Notes under the pieces: generated by a model
Seen by the model: only the letters and a program-made list of their open reading frames with translations
Databases searched by the model: none
Told to the model about the DNA's origin: nothing
Source: CAYOYK01 sp964408185
GTDB lineage: Bacteria > Bacillota > Clostridia > Christensenellales > Aristaeellaceae
Direction of reading: 5' to 3'
Assembly (NCBI GenBank): GCA_964408185.1
Contig: CAYOYK010000049.1
Coordinates: 1 to 18,564 of the forward strand
Length of the DNA: 18,564 nucleotides
Position numbers and translations under genes: made by a program
Shown here: piece by piece, positions 1 through 7,382 of the stretch
Layout of the letters: each line of letters begins with the position of its first letter
Numbering within the stretch: position 1 is the first letter of the stretch

Positions 1-180
1 TTTCAGCTGAAAAGAAAAGTGACGAACCCCGGCCCGCAGGTCGGGGCACCGTGCCAACGGCGGGCGCTAAAGCGCCCTTGTAAGAGGGGACTTCGTCCCC
101 CCTCACCGCGCCTTCGGCGCTTGCGTCCCCCTAGGGAACGCGATGTTGAGTGCGCTCTCGGCGCCGCGCAGGCGCAACCC
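1..180. repeat. Half-copy of dispersed palindromic repeat element
   Basis: Bases 1-55 are identical to 16270-16324, starting inside a 28-bp perfect palindrome that is complete at 15372-15399 and 16262-16289. The following bases carry a run of small hairpins: a 7-bp stem at 62-77, a stem at 84-104 with a TTCG loop, and a 5-bp stem at 108-120. The order (palindrome, conserved flank, hairpins, then tandem GC repeats) is the same as in the right half of the element at 15165-16545, so this is probably the right half of another copy whose rest lies outside the window. Open frames here are a by-product of high GC and are not called as genes. Confidence 0.8.
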
Positions 181-365
181 CGCGCCCGCAGGCGCAAAGC
201 CCGCGCCGCAGGCGCAAAGCCCGCGCCGCAGGCGCAAAGCCCGCGCCGCACGCGCAGGGGCGCGGGAGCACGCGCAGGGGCGCGGGAGCACGCGCAGGGG
301 CGCGGGAGCACGCGCAGGGGCGCGGGAGCACGCGCAGGGGCGCGGGAGCACGCGCAGGGGCGGGC
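181..365. repeat. 20-bp tandem repeats, two related types
   Basis: Three to four units of 20 bp beginning CCGCGCCGCAGGCGCAAAGC (from 181) pass without a phase break into about 5.5 units beginning CGCGCAGGGGCGCGGGAGCA (251 to 365). The first type is also the main outer unit of the element at 15165-16545. The array sits immediately past the 3' end of the minus-strand gene ending at 390. Confidence 0.9.
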
Positions 366-380
366 CATTCGGCCCGCCCC
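357..380 (-). terminator. Strong hairpin after Myb-like gene, no T run
   Basis: A perfect 10-bp GC stem (357-366 with 371-380) and a 4-base loop lie 9 bp beyond the stop of the minus-strand gene. No T tract follows, so it may be a transcript-stabilising stem or a weak terminator rather than a classical intrinsic terminator. Confidence 0.4.
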
Positions 381-389
381 TTGCCGCCG

Positions 390-1256
390 TCAGCGGCGGC
401 CGACCTCCAGCAGCTCTTGCAGGGAGGTCACCTGCGGGGCCAGCTCGCGGGAAAACTCCGCCAGCTCCGCCGCGCGCTGCTCGTGCGTGAGGCCCATAAA
501 CTCGGCCAGCGTCTCATGCAGCGGCTCCAGCACCGCGCGATGGGCCGTATCGCGCTCCTCCATGGCAAGGCGCTGGAGGTCGCTCTGCACGCGCAGACGA
601 TCCGCGTCGCGCTTGGCCGCGAGCATCGCGCTCTCCTGCGCGGGGCTGGGCTCCGGCGCGATGGTGAGAACCGGCGCGGCCGCGCGCTCCAGCAGGCGGT
701 TGAGGCCCTCCAGCATGGCCGCCAGCGTGCCGTCGCCGGTCTCGCGGCTCAGACGCAGGGCATTCTGGTACAGGCCGTTCATGCGGCGATCGCCGCCGAC
801 GCACAAGTCGACGCTCTCCGGGCAGGGCAGACCCTCGGCGCGCAGCTCCCCCGCAACGCGCTCCAGCAGCTCCGGCTTGCCGCGCAGCACCGAGCGGTAC
901 TTGTTCTGGTAGCGCAGCATGCGGCTGCGGTCGCCATCGGCGAGGCGCGTCACGCAGGCGCGCACGCTCATGCCCTCCGCGCGGGCCAGCAGCACCGCGC
1001 GCAGCAGCGTGCGCAGCTCCTCCTCCGTAAACGGCGAAAAGCCGCTCTTGCGCAGGCTGTCGTCCGGCTCCTCGCGCACGCGCGCGTAGTAGTAATTGCG
1101 TATGCTGTTGGGCCTGCGCCCCAGCTGCTCGCCCACCTGCGCAAACACCTCGCGCAGCGGCGCGCCCTCCTGCCCGGCGGCGCGCACCGTATCAAACAGC
1201 AACCGGGTCTCCTCCTCGCGCCAACCGCTGTGCGCATGACATTTGATTGCCTGCAT
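390..1256 (-). CDS. Myb/SANT-like DNA-binding protein, two tandem domains
   Basis: A 288-residue protein. The ATG at 1256 was chosen because GGAGG lies 7 bases before it; the same frame stays open much further upstream, but that part overlaps the neighbouring gene. Residues 9-60 (GWREEE, GRRPNSIRNYYY) resemble the Myb/SANT-like helix-turn-helix found in RsfA-type sporulation regulators of Firmicutes. Residues 71-124 look like a second, diverged copy (FTEEEL, SVRACVTRLA, RYQNKYR). The C-terminal half (about 180-288) is rich in Ala, Glu, Arg and Leu and is probably helical or coiled coil. It lies 64 bp downstream of the solute-binding-like gene and is probably co-transcribed with it. A role as transcription regulator or chromosome-binding protein is inference; a specific RsfA assignment is not justified. 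Confidence 0.75.
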   Translation of the reverse strand: MQAIKCHAHSGWREEETRLLFDTVRAAGQEGAPLREVFAQVGEQLGRRPNSIRNYYYARVREEPDDSLRKSGFSPFTEEELRTLLRAVLLARAEGMSVRACVTRLADGDRSRMLRYQNKYRSVLRGKPELLERVAGELRAEGLPCPESVDLCVGGDRRMNGLYQNALRLSRETGDGTLAAMLEGLNRLLERAAAPVLTIAPEPSPAQESAMLAAKRDADRLRVQSDLQRLAMEERDTAHRAVLEPLHETLAEFMGLTHEQRAAELAEFSRELAPQVTSLQELLEVGRR

Positions 1257-1320
1257 CCCGATCCCTCCATGTCGTTCGATAGGGATATTGTGCCGTTTTT
1301 GGGACGGACTATGCGTGGCG

Positions 1321-2481
1321 CTATCGCAGGCGGAGCAGCGCGGCGGCCGGATCGGCCAAGCCGGCGCGGCACAGCGCGTCGGCCTCGGCGCGGGTGTGCG
1401 CGAACGCGTTGGCCAGCACCAGTCCGGGCCGATACAACCCCGATAGCGCCCGCGCCGCCTCGGTATCGCCGGGCCAGAGGGCGTCCCGCGCGCAGGAGAA
1501 CAGCCCCTCCGCCAAGACCTCGGCCTGCGCGGCGGGCGAGAGCAAAAACGCGAGCAGCGCGCGGGCCGCGTCGCCCTCCCGGCACAGGCCGATAAACAGC
1601 GCGCGGTCGCAGGCGGCGGGCGACAGCGCGTAGGCCGCGCCCGCGCCGCCGCGCCGCCAAGCGCGGTAAGCGGATACCCTTGCGATGGCGTCCGCGCCGC
1701 CGCCGTGATTGGTCGCGCCTGATTCTGCCCTGACGGATGCGCCGGATGCCCCCGCCCCCGCCCAGCCCTCCGGCTCGCCGATCGCCAGCCGCTCCGCCAG
1801 CGCGGCGCGCAGGCGAGGGGGCGCGCTGAGCACAAGCTGCGGCAGCGCCGCGCCGTGCGCGCCCGTGATCCCGCCCGCCCAGAGGGAGTCCCACGGGATG
1901 CGCTCGTGGCTGGCAGGGGAGTCCGCGTAGCGCCATGCCGCCTCCGGCGTGGGCGAGGGCGCGGCGGCCGTACCGCCGGGTGAGAGCCAGCCGCGCGCGT
2001 CCTCGGCGGGGGCGGCGGTCGCATCCGCAAGGGATACGGCCAGCACGGTCGGCGAGAACCACAGCGGCACGGCGTACTGCGTCAGCGCGGAGCGTCCGGC
2101 GCAGAGCGCGTCCTCGCGCGCGGGCAGCTCGCCGCACAGCGGCAGCAGGCAGGCCTCCGGCGCGTCCAGCGCGTAGGTGCACAGCAGCACCGCGTCCGGG
2201 CGCACGGCCGTTTCGGCCAGCAGCTCGCTCGCGTCCGCGCGGCGCAGGCGCACCCGCACGTCGCCCCGCTCGCGCTCGAAGATCGTCATCAGGCGGCTCA
2301 GCGGCGCGGCGCAGTCCGCGTCGTCGCCAATCAGCCACACCGTAAGCAGACGAACCTCCCTCGGCGCAAGGCGCTCGGCCGGATCGTCCCCCGCCGTCAG
2401 CCCGCGCAGGCTGCCCGGCAGCAGCCACAGCGTCAGCGCCGTCAGCACCAAACAGGTCAGCGTTCCCGTGCGCCGTCCCAT
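1321..2481 (-). CDS. Orphan extracellular solute-binding-like protein
   Basis: A 386-residue protein starting at ATG 2481, preceded by GGGGGTGA; an ATG 16 codons further upstream lacks a good ribosome site. Residues 7-27 form a hydrophobic signal or membrane anchor, without a clear lipobox at its end. The following LLTVWLIGDD, FERERGDVRVRLR, and late LLSPAAQAEVLAEGLFS segments resemble family 1 ABC-transporter substrate-binding proteins, where a similar C-terminal segment precedes the last helices. A low-complexity Gly/Ala stretch (about residues 235-265) looks like an expanded loop. No permease or ATPase gene is adjacent, so transport is uncertain; it may be a lone lipoprotein-like sensor or a degenerate receptor. 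It probably leads an operon with the Myb-like gene downstream. Confidence 0.65.
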   Translation of the reverse strand: MGRRTGTLTCLVLTALTLWLLPGSLRGLTAGDDPAERLAPREVRLLTVWLIGDDADCAAPLSRLMTIFERERGDVRVRLRRADASELLAETAVRPDAVLLCTYALDAPEACLLPLCGELPAREDALCAGRSALTQYAVPLWFSPTVLAVSLADATAAPAEDARGWLSPGGTAAAPSPTPEAAWRYADSPASHERIPWDSLWAGGITGAHGAALPQLVLSAPPRLRAALAERLAIGEPEGWAGAGASGASVRAESGATNHGGGADAIARVSAYRAWRRGGAGAAYALSPAACDRALFIGLCREGDAARALLAFLLSPAAQAEVLAEGLFSCARDALWPGDTEAARALSGLYRPGLVLANAFAHTRAEADALCRAGLADPAAALLRLR

Positions 2482-2517
2482 GGCGTCACCCCCGCGCAAG
2501 CATATGAAAACCATCAA

Positions 2518-2546
2518 TTGCAAATGCACGCAAAATTGGCTATAAT
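2518..2546 (+). promoter_or_regulatory. Sigma-A promoter of pgcA-argH
   Basis: TTGCAA at 2518-2523 and a perfect TATAAT at 2541-2546 are separated by 17 bp, about 45 bp before the pgcA ATG. The region between the divergent genes is visibly AT-richer than its surroundings. Confidence 0.85.
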
Positions 2547-2591
2547 GGTTCCATAGAGCGGCGGCGATACGCCGCCAAAGGAGGCGCGACG

Positions 2592-4319
2592 ATGGACTAT
2601 CAAGCGAGCTACGCGCAATGGGTGCGGGACTTCGCGTCCGATGCGCAAACGGCCGCCGAGCTGGCCGCCATCCAGGATGATGAAAAAGAGAAGCAGGACC
2701 GCTTTTACCGGGACTTGAGCTTTGGCACCGCGGGCATGCGCGGCGTGCTGGGCGCGGGACGCAACCGCATGAACCGCTATGCCGTGCGCCGCGCCACGCA
2801 GGGCTTGGCCGATTTTCTCTTGGCCGATGATCCCGCCCACGCCGCGCGCGGCGTGGTGATCGCCTACGACAGCCGCCGCATGAGCGCGGAGTTTGCCATG
2901 GAGAGCGCGCTGGTGCTGTGCGCGGGCGGCATCCGCGCGTACCTGTTTGACGCGCTGCGCCCCGTGCCGCTGCTCAGCTTTGGCGTGCGGCATCTGCGGG
3001 CCGCCGCCGGAATCGTCATCACGGCAAGCCACAACCCCCCACAGTATAACGGCTACAAGGTATATGGCCCGGACGGCGCGCAGATCGGCCCCGAAACCGC
3101 CGACGCCGTGACCGCCGCCATCGGCCGGCACAGCTATGACGACGCAAAAACAATGCCCGAAGCCGACGCGCGCGCCGCCGGACTGCTGCAAATCATCGGC
3201 GACAAAGAGGTGGACGACGAGTACATCCGCCGCGTCAAAACGCTTTCCATCAACCCGGAGCTTGTGCGCCGGGAGGGCGGCAAGCTCAAAATCGTGTACA
3301 CCCCCCTGCACGGCAGCGGCAACGTGCCCGTGCGCCGCATCCTGAGGGAGATCGGCATTTCCAATGTGAGCGTGGTCAAGGAGCAGGAGAACCCCGACCC
3401 CGACTTCAGCACCCTCCGCGTGCCCAACCCGGAGGACCCCGCCGCGTTCACCCTCGCCATCAAGCTGGCCGACGAGGTGGGCGCGGATGTGATCTTCGGC
3501 ACCGACCCGGACTGCGATCGCCTCGGCGTGGCGGTGCGCGGGCATGACGGGCGATTTACGCTGCTCACGGGCAACCAGATCGGCTGCCTGATGCTGTACT
3601 ACATCCTGAGCAGCAAGCGCGCGCTGGGCACGCTGCCCGCCAACGGCGCGGCGGTCAAAAGCGTGGTAAGCACCGAGCTGGCGCGCCCCATCTGCGATGC
3701 CTACGGCGTGGCGCTGTACGAGACGCTGACCGGCTTTAAGTTCATCGGCGAAAAGATACAGCAGTTTGAGGACGCGGGCGACCGCACCTTCCTGTTCGGG
3801 TTTGAGGAGAGCTACGGCTTTTTGAGCAGCACCTTCGTGCGCGATAAGGACGGCGTAAACGCCTCGCTGCTGATCGCGGAGGCCGCGTGCTGCTGGGCCG
3901 CGCAGGGCAAGAACCTCTGCGACGTGATGGAGGAGATCTTCGCCACGTTCGGGTACTACTTGGAGCGCGTGACCAGCGTTACGCTGCCCGGACTGGACGG
4001 CGTAAAGCAGATGCAGGGCATCATGGCGCGCGTGCGGGAGAATCCCCCGGCCGAGCTGGGCGGCAAGCGCGTCGTATCGGTGCGGGACTTCCTGTCCCAG
4101 ACCGCGCGGGATACCGCCACGGGCGCGGTAACGCCGCTGGACTTCCCGGAGAGCGACGTGCTGTACTTCCTGCTGGAGGGCGGGCACTTTGTGTGCGTGC
4201 GCCCCAGCGGCACAGAGCCCAAGATCAAGCTCTACGTCAACGTAAACGACCGGGACGAGGCCAAGGCCAAGGCCCTGCTGGAGGCCGTGCAGCAATCCGC
4301 GGAGAAGCTGCTCCAATAA
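2592..4319 (+). CDS. pgcA: Phospho-sugar mutase (alpha-phosphoglucomutase type)
   Basis: A 575-residue protein of the alpha-D-phosphohexomutase superfamily, the usual length of Bacillus PgcA and related mutases. These enzymes interconvert glucose-1-phosphate and glucose-6-phosphate (or the mannose equivalents) in the cytoplasm, feeding UDP-glucose, glycolipid and wall polymer synthesis. All four signature loops are visible: the phosphoserine loop TASHNP (144-149, Ser146), the metal loop DPDCDR (305-310), the sugar loop GFEESYG (403-409) and the phosphate-binding loop RPSGTEP (537-543). The ATG at 2592 follows AAAGGAGG at good spacing and a strong promoter. argH starts 21 bp after its stop, so the two are probably one transcript although their pathways differ. 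Glucose versus mannose preference cannot be fixed from sequence alone. Confidence 0.95.
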   Translation: MDYQASYAQWVRDFASDAQTAAELAAIQDDEKEKQDRFYRDLSFGTAGMRGVLGAGRNRMNRYAVRRATQGLADFLLADDPAHAARGVVIAYDSRRMSAEFAMESALVLCAGGIRAYLFDALRPVPLLSFGVRHLRAAAGIVITASHNPPQYNGYKVYGPDGAQIGPETADAVTAAIGRHSYDDAKTMPEADARAAGLLQIIGDKEVDDEYIRRVKTLSINPELVRREGGKLKIVYTPLHGSGNVPVRRILREIGISNVSVVKEQENPDPDFSTLRVPNPEDPAAFTLAIKLADEVGADVIFGTDPDCDRLGVAVRGHDGRFTLLTGNQIGCLMLYYILSSKRALGTLPANGAAVKSVVSTELARPICDAYGVALYETLTGFKFIGEKIQQFEDAGDRTFLFGFEESYGFLSSTFVRDKDGVNASLLIAEAACCWAAQGKNLCDVMEEIFATFGYYLERVTSVTLPGLDGVKQMQGIMARVRENPPAELGGKRVVSVRDFLSQTARDTATGAVTPLDFPESDVLYFLLEGGHFVCVRPSGTEPKIKLYVNVNDRDEAKAKALLEAVQQSAEKLLQ

Positions 4320-4340
4320 AAAACAGATCGGGGAATACGC

Positions 4341-5741
4341 ATGAAACTATGGGACGGACGCTTCGACAAGCCGACCTCCAAGCTGCTGGACGATTTTCAA
4401 AGCTCCATCGGCTTTGACCAGCGGCTGCTCCGCTGCGACATCGAGGGCAGCATCGCCCACGCGACCATGCTGGGCGAGCAGGGCATCATCAGCCGCGAGG
4501 ACAGCGAGCGCATCACCGCGGGGCTGCGCCAGCTCCTCAGCGAGCATGAGCGCGGCCTGCTGCCCGTTGACCCGCACGCGGAGGACGTGCACATGTTTGT
4601 GGAAAGCGCCCTCACCCAGCGCATCGGCGAGACCGGCAAGCGCCTGCACACGGGCCGCAGCCGCAACGATCAGGTGGCGCTGGACGTGCGCATGTACGCC
4701 AAGGAGGCCAACGAGCGGATCCTGCTGCTGCTGCTGGGCCTGCTGGGCGAGCTGCTGGAGCAGGCCGAGCGCCACACGCAGACCGTGATGCCCGGCTACA
4801 CGCACATGCAAAAGGCCCAGCCCGTCACGCTGGCCTTCCACCTGATGGCCTACGCGCAAATGTTCCTGCGCGATATCAAGCGCTTCTTCGCCGCCTACGA
4901 CGAGGCCGACGTGATGCCGCTGGGCAGCGGCGCGCTGGCCGCGACCACCTATCCGCTGGATCGCGGGCGCGTGGCCCAGCTGCTGGGCTTTGCGCGCATC
5001 ACCCAAAACGCCATGGACGGCGTGAGCGACCGGGACTTTCTGCTCAGCTTTCTCGCGGCGGCCTCTACCTGCATGATGCACCTGAGCCGCTTTTGCGAGG
5101 AGCTGATCCTGTGGAACACCAACGAGTTTGCCACAGTCGCCATGGACGACGGCTTTGCCACGGGCTCCAGCATCATGCCGCAAAAAAAGAACCCCGACGC
5201 GTGCGAGCTGTGCCGGGGCAAGACGGGCCGCGTCTACGGCGACCTGACCGCCCTGCTGACCGTGATGAAGGGCCTGCCGCTGGCCTACAACAAGGACATG
5301 CAGGAGGACAAGGAAGCCTTCTTCGACGCGTACGATACGCTGGCGAAGTGCTTGGAGACCTTCACGGGCATGCTCTCCACGGTGACGTACAACGCCGAGC
5401 GCATGCGCGCGTCCGCCGCGCTGGGCTTTACCAACGCCACGGACTTGGCCGATTATCTGGTGGGCAAGGGCGTGCCCTTCCGGGACGCGCACCACGTGAG
5501 CGGCGTGCTGGTGCACAAATGCCTCGCCGAGGGCAAGGCGCTGCTCGACCTTACGCTGGACGACCTCCGCGCCGCGCACCCGGCCTTTGACAGCGACGTG
5601 TACGAGGCGATCTCGCTGGAGGCTTGCGTCAACCGCCGCCGCATTCCCGGCGGCCCGGCCCCGGAGGCCGTGCGCGAGAGCATCGCCGAGGCCCGCGCGC
5701 GGGTCAAGGCGTACCAGCAGCGGCTCGCGGAGCTGGCGTAA
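4341..5741 (+). CDS. argH: Argininosuccinate lyase
   Basis: A 466-residue protein of normal length for ArgH, which splits argininosuccinate into arginine and fumarate as the last step of arginine synthesis. It belongs to the fumarase/aspartase superfamily. The signature GSSIMPQKKNPD (275-286) carries the catalytic serine loop; TGRSRNDQVALD (104-115) and GYTHMQKAQP (152-161, with the conserved His) are also present. The N-terminus MKLWDGRF differs from the common LWGGRF by a Gly to Asp change. The start ATG at 4341 has only a weak GGGGA upstream, fitting translation after pgcA. No argG is visible in the window. No terminator is seen in the 68 bp between argH and the restriction gene. Confidence 0.97.
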   Translation: MKLWDGRFDKPTSKLLDDFQSSIGFDQRLLRCDIEGSIAHATMLGEQGIISREDSERITAGLRQLLSEHERGLLPVDPHAEDVHMFVESALTQRIGETGKRLHTGRSRNDQVALDVRMYAKEANERILLLLLGLLGELLEQAERHTQTVMPGYTHMQKAQPVTLAFHLMAYAQMFLRDIKRFFAAYDEADVMPLGSGALAATTYPLDRGRVAQLLGFARITQNAMDGVSDRDFLLSFLAAASTCMMHLSRFCEELILWNTNEFATVAMDDGFATGSSIMPQKKNPDACELCRGKTGRVYGDLTALLTVMKGLPLAYNKDMQEDKEAFFDAYDTLAKCLETFTGMLSTVTYNAERMRASAALGFTNATDLADYLVGKGVPFRDAHHVSGVLVHKCLAEGKALLDLTLDDLRAAHPAFDSDVYEAISLEACVNRRRIPGGPAPEAVRESIAEARARVKAYQQRLAELA

Positions 5742-5809
5742 GGGGGGGCTGGGCTGGTTTGCTCTTGCACGTCGGCTTTTCAAAAGAAAGTGTGAAGGAG
5801 GAGAAACCG

Positions 5810-6487
5810 ATGGACGACAGCTCAAGGGCGGCGGATTTCTTTCCACCTGATCTGTTGGAAAAGTTCGAGATTCACAATTACAATCATGCACTAGAAATAC
5901 TCACGCAGTCGTTTCGCGTTGAATTTGGCGAAGTACTCGACACGCTGCGAGAGGTAAATCTATGCTTGAATGATATTCTTGAAGGGGGCGGGAACGAGTC
6001 CCCAATTCCGCCCAAATTTGGCGAGTTTTTATATCCCAAGGGGTGGAAGGAGATAAGGATTACCGGTGATCTGGTTGTAAAGTTCTATCCTCGAAAGGGC
6101 AATAAAAAGGGCGTATTCTCTGACGAACCATACGACAAGAAAACAATAAATGAGTACATAGACGGCCATAACATTGACTATGTCAAGGGACGCGTTGCTC
6201 TGGATTTTGAGTGGAACAGCAAAGATCAAACCTTTGATAGAGACCTGTTTGCTATGCGCACCTATTACGAGTGCAATGTAATAAGCGCTGGAATTATCAT
6301 CACAAGAAGCAAAGAGCTGGACGATATCTTCAGGGTTATTGGGATTAACAGCAAGTATGGTGCAAGCACAACTTGGATGGGCAAGCTTCTGCCAAGATTA
6401 GAATCGAGGCGTAATGGCGGTTGCCCCATCCTTGCCATAGGAATCAGGAAGAAGTGCTTTCAAGATTGGAGGGAGAAAAATGGTTGA
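5810..6487 (+). CDS. BglII-like type II restriction endonuclease
   Basis: A 225-residue protein, near the 223 residues of R.BglII, starting at ATG 5810 behind AAGGAGGAG. The block ALDFEWNSKDQTFDRDL (130-146) followed by NVISAGIIITRS (156-167) and the C-terminal GASTTWMGKLLPRLE and GGCPILAIGI match the BglII-type endonuclease family. D123, E134 and N136 are plausible active-site acids and polar residue, comparable to the Asp/Glu/Gln set of BglII (inference). It would cut unmethylated foreign DNA in the cytoplasm. The gene overlaps the methyltransferase by 8 bp. Its base composition is far more AT-rich than pgcA and argH beside it, indicating horizontal acquisition. The recognition site is unknown; a GATC-centred site is a guess from BglII and BstYI. 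Confidence 0.85.
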   Translation: MDDSSRAADFFPPDLLEKFEIHNYNHALEILTQSFRVEFGEVLDTLREVNLCLNDILEGGGNESPIPPKFGEFLYPKGWKEIRITGDLVVKFYPRKGNKKGVFSDEPYDKKTINEYIDGHNIDYVKGRVALDFEWNSKDQTFDRDLFAMRTYYECNVISAGIIITRSKELDDIFRVIGINSKYGASTTWMGKLLPRLESRRNGGCPILAIGIRKKCFQDWREKNG

Positions 6488-7136
6488 CAAGAATCCAGCA
6501 AGCATCGAAAAAACGATTGAGGATTTCAAAGCATTTTGCGGTGAAACAAGGTATAAAACGATACTCGCGGATCCACCGTGGCAGTTCCAAAACAGAACAG
6601 GAAAAATGGCGCCTGAGAACAAGAAATTGGCAAGATACAGCACCATGAAGCTAGATGATATTCTCAAGATGCCCGTAAACGAGGTTGCCGACAGCAAGGC
6701 GCATTTATACCTTTGGGTTCCCAATGCCTTGCTTCCCGATGGATTAAAGGTAATGAAGGCATGGGGATTTGAATATAAAACGAATATCATATGGGAGAAA
6801 ATCAGGAAGGATGGAGCACCCGATGGCCGCGGAGTAGGCTTCTATTTTAGAAACGTGACGGAAATACTGCTGTTTGGCATTAAGGGCGACAGTTATCGGA
6901 CGTTGGCACCCGCGAGAAGCCAAGTGAATCTCATCAGGACAATGAAGCGTGAGCATTCCAGAAAGCCCGATGAAATCTATCCGCTGATTGAAGCATGTAG
7001 CGAGGGCGAGTACTTGGAAATGTTTGCAAGAGGGCAACGCGAAAACTGGCATGTTTGGGGAAACCAAGCAACAGACGACTATAAACCAGATTGGGCTACC
7101 TATGCTTATAATTCCGCTCGCATGGCAATCGTATAA
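6480..7136 (+). CDS. MT-A70 family adenine-N6 DNA methyltransferase
   Basis: A 218-residue protein of the MT-A70 family, which transfers methyl from S-adenosylmethionine to adenine N6. The catalytic DPPW lies at residues 31-34, preceded by the strand YKTILA. The SAM-side elements REHSRKPDEIY (158-167) and YLEMFARGQRENWHVWGNQ (178-196) are typical of the family. The ATG at 6480 lies inside the last codons of the endonuclease gene and is preceded by GGAGGGAGA, so translation is coupled. Its job is presumably to protect host sites from the paired nuclease. Like its partner it is AT-rich relative to the chromosome. BglII itself is paired with a different type of methyltransferase, so the pairing here differs from that prototype. 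An intrinsic terminator follows. Confidence 0.92.
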   Translation: MVDKNPASIEKTIEDFKAFCGETRYKTILADPPWQFQNRTGKMAPENKKLARYSTMKLDDILKMPVNEVADSKAHLYLWVPNALLPDGLKVMKAWGFEYKTNIIWEKIRKDGAPDGRGVGFYFRNVTEILLFGIKGDSYRTLAPARSQVNLIRTMKREHSRKPDEIYPLIEACSEGEYLEMFARGQRENWHVWGNQATDDYKPDWATYAYNSARMAIV

Positions 7137-7166
7137 CAAGGCCAGTTGATCCGCGGCAAAAACGTG

Positions 7167-7200
7167 CGGCCCGCGAGCAATCTCGCGGGCCGTCTTGTCT
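7167..7200 (+). terminator. Intrinsic terminator of restriction-modification operon
   Basis: A perfect 11-bp stem (7167-7177 with 7182-7192), loop CAAT, followed by TCTTGTCT. It is about 30 bp beyond the methyltransferase stop. Its GC-rich sequence matches the host rather than the inserted genes. Confidence 0.8.
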
Positions 7201-7211
7201 TGCCGAAAAAA

Positions 7212-7365
7212 TCCGTAGGGGCTTGCGGCCGCGTTGGCTTGCCCCCGCAGGGGTTGCGGGCAGCGTCGGCTTGCCCCCGCAGGGCTTGCGGGCCGCGTCG
7301 GCTTGCCCCCCACGAGGGGCTTGCGGCCGCCTCGGCTTGTCCCCGCAGGGGTTTGCGGCCGCGCG
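7212..7365. repeat. About 32-bp GC-rich tandem repeat
   Basis: Four to five imperfect units containing TTGCGGCCGC and GGCTTGCCCCCGCAGGG; the TTGCGG motif recurs at 7223, 7254, 7286, 7321 and 7353. It fills the gap between the terminator of the restriction operon and the 3' end of the convergent LRR gene. No ribosome site or coding sense is seen. Confidence 0.85.
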
Positions 7366-7382
7366 GATAAGTCGGCTATGCC

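Noticed and set aside
19..1595. Long plus-strand open frames over the left repeats and opposite the Myb-like gene
   Set aside because: Low-complexity Arg/Ala/Pro translation antisense to a gene with recognisable motifs and a good ribosome site; typical of GC-rich DNA.
5764..5796. Remnant of the 28-bp palindrome (GGCTTTTCAAAAGAAAGTGT) before the restriction gene
   Set aside because: Only partly similar to TTTTCAGCTGAAAAGAAAAGTG and lacking the conserved flank; chance similarity of A/T tracts cannot be excluded.
2514..5891. Long minus-strand frames (about 600 and 514 residues) opposite pgcA and argH
   Set aside because: They are His/Val/Gln/Leu-rich mirror frames of two unmistakable enzymes and have no motifs of their own.
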